A stretch of 64,000 nucleotides of DNA from Colwellia sp. MB3u-41. Its GTDB lineage: Bacteria; Pseudomonadota; Gammaproteobacteria; Enterobacterales; Alteromonadaceae. Each line of letters starts with the position of its first letter. The first letter of the stretch is position 1. The position numbers and the translations under genes were made by a program. The DNA lies in the NCBI RefSeq assembly GCF_014076845.1, contig NZ_JACGUT010000084.1:372001-436000 (forward strand), written 5' to 3'. Under the pieces are notes generated by a model that was given only the letters and a program-made list of their open reading frames with translations, did no database searches and was not told where the DNA came from. Of this stretch, positions 39,079 through 46,923 are shown piece after piece.

Positions 39079-39143
39079 ATTTAGGATGAACATTATGTCA
39101 CGGTCATACGTGGCCGTTTTTTGACATCCATGTCATCACGGCC
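39077..39143 (+). repeat. Dispersed repeat copy related to the 51-bp unit, with hairpin
   Basis: Directly after the T run of the sapC terminator, ATATTTAGGATGAACATTATGTCACGGTCATACGTGG matches the tandem unit at 59788 in most positions (shared ATGTCACGGTCA; read in two parts because of length). Its right part folds: GGCCGT 39112-39117 with ACGGCC 39138-39143, and an inner TGACAT/ATGTCA. Confidence 0.6.
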
Positions 39144-39196
39144 TTAGCACTTCCATGTAAATCGATATAAAGGCGTGACGACTGCTCTTAAAAATA

Positions 39197-41899
39197 TTAT
39201 TTTAATAGTTTAAGGGCTTTAACACAGCGGCCAATTTGTTGATGGCTTGCTTTTACTGTTTTCAATACCTGTGGCTTCATACCACTATAGTCTTTAATCA
39301 GTTGTGCTAATTCTGCTTCACTTGCTGGCGTACATTCTGTTGGCAGCATGCTACCAGCAAAAGACTCAAGTAAACCTAGGTCACTGCCTTCATTTAAATT
39401 AGGAATATGAGCGAGGATCTTAGCTTTGTAAGGCGCTTCTAAAGCTTGTTGCTCACCTGGAAATAAACCCCACATAATGTAACGAAGCGTTGAAAGTTTT
39501 AGTTTGTCAGGGTTGTTAATAACCACGTTAAACCATTTCTCTTTACCTTTAGCTTCTGGTTGAATAACCTCTGCATAAATGGCACTTTTAACACCTGAGT
39601 CAGTAATATCTTTTGTTGCTTCAGCCGTTAATAATGCTTGGTAATTACCATGTTGGTAACGATTCATTTTAGCGATTAATGTCCAGCGCTTGTCTTGATC
39701 GATTGTTACACCTTCAAAGCTCTTCTCACCGTTTAACATGTTTTGTAAATGTGCTAAATGTTTTGTTGTTTTAGCGACACTAACATAACGACCATACCAA
39801 AGTTTTTGGAAGTCTGAACCTGCTTCAGCGTTTTCTAATAAACGTAAGTATAAGTTTTCAACGTCCATATAAAGTGCTGAATAATCTTTTTGTTCTAAAC
39901 GTGTTGCTACCGTTAAGTAACCAAGGGCTGACGTTAATGTGCTAGCGATTTTACGCGATACGTTATAATCAGTTTCACCTTCAATGTTTTCCATTGCAAA
40001 ATTGACAAGCTGGTCAGCAGCTAGATTTGCATCATTGACACTGTCAGACAAACTCTGCCATAACATTAAACGCATAGTGGCATTATCAATCTCGTTGATA
40101 TGTTTTTGCGCTGAAGCGAGTGACTTTTCATCAAGATCTACTTTTACGTAACCCCAATCTGCTTCGTTTGGATAAACTAAATCAGGACATGTTTGACCAA
40201 TCACTTCTTTAATTTCAGTGGTTGCCCCTTTATACATAATAGGTGTCGCTGATGTTAAGTTCATTGCATTACCATCGGCATTTACATTGTATAAACCGAT
40301 TTGAACACGTTGTTCGCGTAACGTTGGGTAGCCTTCAGGTGCGGTTTGATTTATAGCAAAATCGCTAATTTTACCATCACTACACTGATAGCTAACTTTA
40401 ATGGTGTTTAAGCCTGCGTTAAATAACCAGTCTTGAGTCCATTGGGTCATATCTTTACCGGCTGCTTTGCCTAATTCACCGATAAAATCTTCAAGATCAG
40501 TATTTTGGTAAGAGAACTTTTTCAAGTAGTTACTTACACCAACGCGGAAGTTTTCTTCACCTAAATAATAAGGTAATTGTTTTAAAACTGAAGCACCTTT
40601 ACCGTAGGTAATACCATCAAAGTTTGATAATGCATCACCTGTGGAAGCTACAGGTAGTTCTATCGCATGCGTGTTTACAGAGTCATCTGTGCGGTAAGCC
40701 CACTGCTTAGTGCCAGAGTAAAATACATCCCAGTTGTTTTCAAAGTCACTGGCTTCAGCAATTGCCAAGTTAGCCATGTATGTAGCAAAGCTTTCGTTTA
40801 ACCATAAGCCATTCCACCAGCGCATTGTGACTAAGTCACCAAACCACATGTGCGCCATTTCGTGTGCAATAACATTTGCTAAGCTCATACGAGCACTCGT
40901 CGACTTTTCACCACGAGCGATATAGCCTTCATTGAATGTAACCGCAGCAACGTTTTCCATCGCACCTGCATTAAAATCAGGTGCTACAATTTGGTCATAT
41001 TTACCAAACGGATATTTAACTTCAAAATATTCATTAAAGAAAGCAAAACTTTGTTTGGTAGGAATAAACCATTCGTCAGTCTTTACGTATTCGGCTAAGC
41101 TTTGGCGAGCAAATAAACGTAACTTCATTCCTTCAAAATCATCTTCCCAAACCGCGTAATTACCGGCATGAAGAGAGAAAACATAAGAGGAGAATTTTGC
41201 AGAAGCAGGGAAAGACCATACCTTAGTATCGCCATTCTCACTGATGCTGGTTTCGCGAGTCGCGCTAATAATTTGCCAATGGGCAGGTGCAGTTACTTCA
41301 ATTTCATAACTGGCTTTCAAATCGGGTTGGTCAAAATGAGGAAATAAGCGGTTTGCATCATACGGTTCAAAATCAGTGTATAGGTAAACTTCGCCGTTTT
41401 TAGGGTCTACGAAACGGTGAAAACCAGAACCATCTGTTGAATAAGGACGTTCGTAATCAATAGTGATACTTTGTTTACCTGCGGTTAATTCGGTAGCAGG
41501 AATCGTAATAAACCATTTTTCATAGCTAAACTTAACGTCTTTACCGTTTACTTTTAATGATTTAATGTCGCCTTCATCAAAATCTATTGTTAAATCGTTT
41601 TTATTATCTTTAGCTAAGTCAAATATTAGCTCGGTAGAGCCAGTAAAACTTTCACTTTTATTATCAATAGTTACACTTAATTTATAGCTAACATTGCTCA
41701 CTTGCTTCGCGCGCATTTCTGCATAAACGGCTTCAAGCGATTCACTTTTAGTACGGATTAAGCTTGTTTGTTTTTGAGGCATTTCAACTACGGTTGAGTT
41801 ACTTGGCGTATCAGCTTTTTCACAGCCCATAAGCGCAACGCTTGAGCCAATAATAGCCACAGACAATGCTTTAGCTATTTGAGATTTTTTTAATGTCAT
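39197..41899 (-). CDS. M1 family aminopeptidase lipoprotein (PepN-like)
   Basis: A 900-residue zinc aminopeptidase anchored as a lipoprotein (signal ends ALMGC). GAMEN, the exopeptidase signature, is at 312-316 and the zinc motif HEMAH at 346-350, followed by WFGDLVTMRWWNGLWLNESFA, which supplies the third ligand Glu. The C-terminal half is the helical ERAP-like domain. Unlike cytosolic PepN it acts outside the cytoplasm, cutting residues from imported or surface peptides. It is divergent from an M18 aminopeptidase gene that also carries a signal peptide. Confidence 0.95.
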   Translation of the reverse strand: MTLKKSQIAKALSVAIIGSSVALMGCEKADTPSNSTVVEMPQKQTSLIRTKSESLEAVYAEMRAKQVSNVSYKLSVTIDNKSESFTGSTELIFDLAKDNKNDLTIDFDEGDIKSLKVNGKDVKFSYEKWFITIPATELTAGKQSITIDYERPYSTDGSGFHRFVDPKNGEVYLYTDFEPYDANRLFPHFDQPDLKASYEIEVTAPAHWQIISATRETSISENGDTKVWSFPASAKFSSYVFSLHAGNYAVWEDDFEGMKLRLFARQSLAEYVKTDEWFIPTKQSFAFFNEYFEVKYPFGKYDQIVAPDFNAGAMENVAAVTFNEGYIARGEKSTSARMSLANVIAHEMAHMWFGDLVTMRWWNGLWLNESFATYMANLAIAEASDFENNWDVFYSGTKQWAYRTDDSVNTHAIELPVASTGDALSNFDGITYGKGASVLKQLPYYLGEENFRVGVSNYLKKFSYQNTDLEDFIGELGKAAGKDMTQWTQDWLFNAGLNTIKVSYQCSDGKISDFAINQTAPEGYPTLREQRVQIGLYNVNADGNAMNLTSATPIMYKGATTEIKEVIGQTCPDLVYPNEADWGYVKVDLDEKSLASAQKHINEIDNATMRLMLWQSLSDSVNDANLAADQLVNFAMENIEGETDYNVSRKIASTLTSALGYLTVATRLEQKDYSALYMDVENLYLRLLENAEAGSDFQKLWYGRYVSVAKTTKHLAHLQNMLNGEKSFEGVTIDQDKRWTLIAKMNRYQHGNYQALLTAEATKDITDSGVKSAIYAEVIQPEAKGKEKWFNVVINNPDKLKLSTLRYIMWGLFPGEQQALEAPYKAKILAHIPNLNEGSDLGLLESFAGSMLPTECTPASEAELAQLIKDYSGMKPQVLKTVKASHQQIGRCVKALKLLK

Positions 41900-42361
41900 T
41901 TACCCAGATCCTACTTTATTATTTTTAAGGTTTCCTAATGGAAACGTTTTTAAATGAAAATATCAATGATGTTATATCATATAACCTTAATGAATTATTT
42001 TTAGTCATCGCGTAAATAGGGTGGTTAAACGATTTTTAGATTGATTTTAACAATTTGTATTTTGATACTAATATATTTTTTATTTTTTCTTTCATAAAAT
42101 CATAGCTATAGAGATTTTAAATGACATTACTTTATTAAGGTTTTGTTTTATTGTAAATAATTTGTTACATTTTTTTGTTGTTTTAAATGAGTGATTAGCC
42201 ATGTTAAACAACTTTACTTAGCTTTAATAACGTTAACGCTATAAAGGTCATTAAAATGCCGACGTTCACCTTGTTTTCTATCTGTTCAAACGAATAAAAC
42301 TTGTCAGGCGGTGTTCTTTCTCTTTATTATGATCAGGAGCCATTAATTAAAAGAAATAATA
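41900..42361. other. 462-base divergent gap between the two aminopeptidase genes
   Basis: Very AT-rich. It should contain both promoters, but no box can be named with confidence. No ORF, repeat or strong hairpin was seen. Confidence 0.5.
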
Positions 42362-43801
42362 ATGAATATAAAAAGAACGCTAACAAGTATCGCCATCATT
42401 AGTACTATTGCCCTTTCTGGTAATACCTATGCTGAAACAGATAAAGAAGACAAAGATAAGAAAAAATCACTATCGAGCTGGTTAAACCTTTCTGAAACAG
42501 AGTTAGTTGCCGTTGAAAAATATGCTACGGATTACAAGGAATTTATCTATAAAACACCAACAGAATTAACCTTTGTTACTGAAACGATTAAGCGTGCAGA
42601 AAAACAAGGTTTTAAGCGTTTGTCTGAAAAAAGTAACTTGAAACCCGGCGCCCGTTTTTATGATGTGAATCGTGACCGTACCATTTCATTAATTGTGATG
42701 GGTAAAAAGGATCTTGAGCAAGGCACTCGTATTGTTGGCGCGCATATTGATTCACCAAGACTTGAGCTTAAAGGTCGCCCGCTTTATGAAAAGCAAAAAT
42801 TTGCGATGTTACAAACTTATATTCATGGCGGCATTAAAACCTACCAGTGGGTTAATATTCCTTTAGCCCTTGTTGGGCGCGTTGATAAAAAAGACGGCAC
42901 GGTTATTAATATCTCTGTTGGATTTGATGAAAACGATCCTATTTTCATGGTTCCTGATTTAGCCCCACACGTTGATCACCCAAACAGAAGTCGTAAAAGT
43001 CGTGACGTGATCAAAAAAGAAGAGCTAGACGTGATCATCGCAGCTAAGCCTGATTTAGATAAATCTGTAAAGGAATTAATCGTTGATTTCTTAAAAACAG
43101 AATATGATATTTCTGTTGAAGACTTAGTTTCGGCGGAATTAGCATTAGTGCCAGCAACTAAACCTCGCGATGTTGGCTTTGATCGCAGTATGATCGCCGC
43201 ATATGGACAAGATGATAAAGCGAGCTCTATTGCCGCTGTTAATGCCATATTTGAACAGACGATTCCAGAATTTACCTCAATTGCTTTTTTAGTTGATAAC
43301 GAAGAAGTGGGTAATATTAATAATACCGGGGCAAGTTCATCGTACCTTGTTGATATGATGAGTAGCTTGTTATACAACCAAAAGGGTGCTGAGTATAATG
43401 ACTATCAATTGCGTAAGGTTTTACGTAATACCAAAGTGATTTCAGCCGATGTAAACCCTGGTGTAAACCCTAACTGGGCAGGTGTTTGGGAATTAGGTAA
43501 TGCGCCACGTTTAGGTAATGGTATTAACTTAAAGCTTTACGGTGGTGGTTTTAATGCGAACTCTGAATACATGGCCTGGACACGTAATTACTTAGATAAC
43601 AATAAAATCAAATGGCAAACCTCTACTTATAAAGGTAAAGCTTCAGGAGGGACTATTGGTAGTGATTTATCAAATGACAATATGGAAGTTATTGACTTTG
43701 GTGTTCCAATATTATCAATTCATTCACCTTATGCCGTAGGTTCAAAAGTTGATTTGTATTCATTGTACAAAGCAATGTCAGCTTTTTATCAGGAAAAATA
43801 A
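42362..43801 (+). CDS. M18 family aminopeptidase with signal peptide
   Basis: A 479-residue dinuclear metal aminopeptidase. Metal and catalytic residues are in place: H128 and D130 in GAHIDSPRLELK, D284/D285 in YGQDDKAS, E314/E315 in DNEEVGN, the Asp of SADVNPGVNP, and the His of LSIHSPYAVGS. The N-terminus (MNIKRTLTSIAIISTIALSG) with a likely cut after A24 is a Sec signal peptide, while most M18 enzymes are cytosolic. Divergent from the M1 lipoprotein gene. The enzyme is probably periplasmic or secreted. Confidence 0.92.
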   Translation: MNIKRTLTSIAIISTIALSGNTYAETDKEDKDKKKSLSSWLNLSETELVAVEKYATDYKEFIYKTPTELTFVTETIKRAEKQGFKRLSEKSNLKPGARFYDVNRDRTISLIVMGKKDLEQGTRIVGAHIDSPRLELKGRPLYEKQKFAMLQTYIHGGIKTYQWVNIPLALVGRVDKKDGTVINISVGFDENDPIFMVPDLAPHVDHPNRSRKSRDVIKKEELDVIIAAKPDLDKSVKELIVDFLKTEYDISVEDLVSAELALVPATKPRDVGFDRSMIAAYGQDDKASSIAAVNAIFEQTIPEFTSIAFLVDNEEVGNINNTGASSSYLVDMMSSLLYNQKGAEYNDYQLRKVLRNTKVISADVNPGVNPNWAGVWELGNAPRLGNGINLKLYGGGFNANSEYMAWTRNYLDNNKIKWQTSTYKGKASGGTIGSDLSNDNMEVIDFGVPILSIHSPYAVGSKVDLYSLYKAMSAFYQEK

Positions 43802-43840
43802 ATTAAGTTAAGTTAATATTTAATTTATTCCATTAAAACT

Positions 43841-43877
43841 AAAAAAGTACAAGTATCTATTTAGCTTGTACTTTTTA
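43841..43877. terminator. Bidirectional intrinsic terminator
   Basis: AAAAAAGTACAAG and CTTGTACTTTTT form the stem of a hairpin with an 11-base loop between the converging M18 gene and the 624-residue lipoprotein gene; T runs on both strands. Confidence 0.85.
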
Positions 43878-43885
43878 GTGTGATA

Positions 43886-45760
43886 CTAGAATATTGAATG
43901 AAAGTCACCATTAGGAAATAAAATACCAGGCAGACCTCTTATCGTTATTACCTCCCCAATAATTTTATTGCCAAAATATAATTGACCTGTGTAATCTTTT
44001 TTCTGTTGTAAAAGTGATAACCAGCGGCCATCAAGTCCTTTAATGATCAGTTTTCTCGTGTCATTATTTTGCGCTAACGTTAACGCTAGAACTTTACCCT
44101 GCATTCTTAATGCTAAATTTACATTATCTAATCGTTCAAAATCTGTCGATAATCCTGATATTGATAACCTAAAATCAGCACTTCCAGAGGAAGGAATATC
44201 TAATAAAACATCATAGATAAAGTCATTTTCATTTTGGGTTAAAGATTGCGAGTTTTTTACCGCTATGATGGAAATATTCGTTGTTTGGTTTTTGGTTGTT
44301 AATAGTCCCGAAAATGAAAACTGTTTCAAAATAGAAGCTAACACTTCACTTTCATTTTTAACCCTTTCACCTGTCATATTGATACGACCAGTGATTTCAC
44401 CATTCGCTGTCAAAATTGAAAGATTTGTTATTAAATTCAATGTTGCAGTTTTAGCTTTCTCATCATTAAAAACGTCTGTTACACCATCAAATTTAAGTAA
44501 CAAGTTATCAGTATTAAGCGTCAAGGATGTATATTTACTTCTTACATTGCCTAATATGCTTGCTTCAAATAAGTCTCCGCGGGCTGCACTTATTCGCCAT
44601 TGAGGAATCCTTAATTCCAGATTGATTTCTGTTTCTTTATATATCCCTGATATTATCCAAGTATACGGTGACCCTCGGTAGTTTATGTCTAAACCTTGGT
44701 ATTGATAAAACCCCGCAGCCGTGTCATTTGTTGGAGAATATAGCTGTAGTATTTCAGTTAATATTTCACTGAATATTGCTAAAGTATGTGTTGAGTCATC
44801 AGTTAAAATACTCGATAATTCAGTGATTTTATCACTCGCCTCATTATTATATTTAAGTTCTTGTATATTAATAAAGGCTAATACGTTTCTGAACTGTTCA
44901 AGTAGTATTTTGTCATTTACATCAGGCGAGTGACTAGGTGTGAAGTGCTTGCTTGAGTTTGCAAGTAATCTGTTCAGTGAGAACTTCTCTTTGACTAAAT
45001 CATCGTTAATAAGTGCATCATCATTACTTTTTTGTTGCTCAGATAAATAGTCATCTAGGTTAGTGAAATAATCAGTCGCTATATCTGATATCTCATTATT
45101 TTGCACAAATAAGGTAAGGGACTCTTTTATAAGTCGAATACTTTGCGGACTTTTTATCGATTTAAATAAGGCATAATAGCTGCCATCTGCTAAAAATTTA
45201 TAACGCCTTGTGTTCTCTTTATCGACATAGGTTTGATGATAATTAGGGGTAATAGATAAACTTTTTAAATGGCTGTTCACTTCAGTTGATGATTCAATTT
45301 GAGATAATAATGAAAAATAAACTTTATTAGCACCAGGGCTTAAAAATACTTTAGTTGAAAAAAAAATGTCAACGGTAAAAGCTTCATTATAATCAATTTT
45401 GCCGTTGGCATTAATGTCTTGGTGTTCATCATTATATGAGTCACCACAGCCTATTGTAACAGGGCAAAGAATGCTTTTAGAGGTTGGAGTATATTCAATA
45501 GTAATGATTTGATTGCTTTCTATCGTAATCTTCTCATTATTTAAAGATAACGTATTAGCTGACGTGATGGTTTCACCACTTTGTGAACGTATTATTATTT
45601 CCCCAACAGGGGCAAACCAACTCGGCAAGTAAAATGTTATCTGGCTTTTTGCTAGAGATATTTCGGACTGTTTTTCCTCAGCTTTAGGTTCAGAATTTCC
45701 ACCACACCCGTTGAGTAAAGTGAGCATTAAAAATAGGTTAATGAGATCATTTTTTTTCAC
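43886..45760 (-). CDS. Predicted surface lipoprotein with one EF-hand-like loop
   Basis: A 624-residue protein I cannot assign to a named family. The signal peptide ends in the lipobox LLNGC (C19) followed by GGNSE. A beta-rich segment (about 38-95) leads to C99-x5-C105-G, then a perfect EF-hand-type loop DINANGKIDYNE (115-126) that probably binds calcium. A middle alpha-helical part (about 150-330) is followed by long amphipathic beta strands to the end. The same C-x5-C-G signature sits at similar distance in the 1020-residue lipoprotein two genes upstream, so they look like remote paralogs. It lies ten bases after the barrel gene and is co-transcribed. Confidence 0.7.
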   Translation of the reverse strand: MKKNDLINLFLMLTLLNGCGGNSEPKAEEKQSEISLAKSQITFYLPSWFAPVGEIIIRSQSGETITSANTLSLNNEKITIESNQIITIEYTPTSKSILCPVTIGCGDSYNDEHQDINANGKIDYNEAFTVDIFFSTKVFLSPGANKVYFSLLSQIESSTEVNSHLKSLSITPNYHQTYVDKENTRRYKFLADGSYYALFKSIKSPQSIRLIKESLTLFVQNNEISDIATDYFTNLDDYLSEQQKSNDDALINDDLVKEKFSLNRLLANSSKHFTPSHSPDVNDKILLEQFRNVLAFINIQELKYNNEASDKITELSSILTDDSTHTLAIFSEILTEILQLYSPTNDTAAGFYQYQGLDINYRGSPYTWIISGIYKETEINLELRIPQWRISAARGDLFEASILGNVRSKYTSLTLNTDNLLLKFDGVTDVFNDEKAKTATLNLITNLSILTANGEITGRINMTGERVKNESEVLASILKQFSFSGLLTTKNQTTNISIIAVKNSQSLTQNENDFIYDVLLDIPSSGSADFRLSISGLSTDFERLDNVNLALRMQGKVLALTLAQNNDTRKLIIKGLDGRWLSLLQQKKDYTGQLYFGNKIIGEVITIRGLPGILFPNGDFHSIF

Positions 45761-45770
45761 ATTGTCCTCC

Positions 45771-46856
45771 TTAAAATAAAATAGATAGGTAAGTATTAAA
45801 ATGAAGGTAATATGCTTTTTCGAAATCTAACGAGTCAGTTTGGAAATTAATGCCGATAGATTTTGACCCAATACCTATTTTCCATGCCTCACTTTTATTT
45901 TCATATCCAGCCATAAGTGCCCAGTTATCACTGAAGTGCCAACGACCTAAAAGAGAAGTGAATTGGTCATTCTTTATTGAACGAAAAGCTAACTGCGTGG
46001 AAAAGAGTGATGATATTCTATAATCAAGGGTGCCATAATATCTTGCTGGCATTGTTAAGGAATGATCTTTAGTTTGATTGTTTCCTGATGTCTTTAAGCT
46101 AATTGCTGGCTCAGAATAAACGTTACCTTCATTATCTTCTTGAAAAGGAATATCTTGAATACTCCCCAAAGCATAACCGGCATCAGCGTAATTACTTTTA
46201 TAATATAAATCTTTGATAGCTAAGCCCAGTATTAATTGCTCTGATATTTGCCAATCAAACGCAATATCTAAACTGAATCCTAGACCTTTAGGTCTATCTT
46301 GCGGTGAAAAAGATTTAAATAATCTATCTTTTGAAAAAGCATAATCAATATTAAAATTTCCTTGTGGTTTATCAGCTAAAACTTGTCCGTTAATATTACC
46401 GTCTTGAAAGTGTTTACTGCTAAATATTGATAGTTTAGGTGTTAATGTTATTTCGGGGGTGTTGAAGTCAATTTTGTACGAAAAAAACACACCATGGCTT
46501 GTTGCATTCTTTGCTTTTAGATTATAGGTATAAAATCGATTTTCAAATGCTAAATCATTTTTTTCAATATGAGTATAAAGTGCTGTGTCGGGATCGAACT
46601 CCATTACATAATCATAGCGACTTTGCAGTCCAAAAGAAAAAGCAGAATAGGTTACACCTACCTCAAACTGATTATAAGTAAAGGCACTATTGCCCTTAGT
46701 TAAAGGTTGATTAAACTCATCTATAAAAGAGTTAATGGGCTGAGACTCCGCATAAACTTCAGCGTTAAATGTAGAAAATAGGGTAAGAGAAGAGGTACTT
46801 GCAAAAGTATTAAAATGCAGAAAAATACATAAGTATAAAGTAAGCTTTATTTTCAA
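45771..46856 (-). CDS. Predicted outer-membrane beta-barrel protein
   Basis: A 361-residue protein with a signal peptide (cut after about residue 19, NTFA), then alternating hydrophobic/polar strands along its whole length and a C-terminal strand ending in aromatic LSILF, the mark recognised by the BAM machinery. Patterns such as FSFGLQSRYDYVMEF, LALMAGYENKSEAWKIGIGS-like strands resemble TraF/FadL-like or OmpP1-type barrels, but no family can be named. It lies between two lipoprotein genes, ten bases upstream of one, which suggests that the three products work together at the outer membrane. Confidence 0.72.
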   Translation of the reverse strand: MKIKLTLYLCIFLHFNTFASTSSLTLFSTFNAEVYAESQPINSFIDEFNQPLTKGNSAFTYNQFEVGVTYSAFSFGLQSRYDYVMEFDPDTALYTHIEKNDLAFENRFYTYNLKAKNATSHGVFFSYKIDFNTPEITLTPKLSIFSSKHFQDGNINGQVLADKPQGNFNIDYAFSKDRLFKSFSPQDRPKGLGFSLDIAFDWQISEQLILGLAIKDLYYKSNYADAGYALGSIQDIPFQEDNEGNVYSEPAISLKTSGNNQTKDHSLTMPARYYGTLDYRISSLFSTQLAFRSIKNDQFTSLLGRWHFSDNWALMAGYENKSEAWKIGIGSKSIGINFQTDSLDFEKAYYLHFNTYLSILF

Positions 46857-46881
46857 TTTACATCCTTGAATAATTAAAGGT

Positions 46882-46913
46882 TAAAAATTGCGGGAGCATA
46901 ATATCTCCCGCAA
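46882..46913 (-). terminator. Terminator or attenuator inside the lipoprotein-barrel operon
   Basis: On the minus strand TTGCGGGAG pairs with CTCCCGCAA around an eight-base loop and is followed by TTTTT. It lies just after the 1020-residue gene and 26 bases before the barrel start, so part of transcription probably stops here and the downstream genes are expressed less. Confidence 0.8.
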
Positions 46914-46923
46914 ACAGAGCTAA

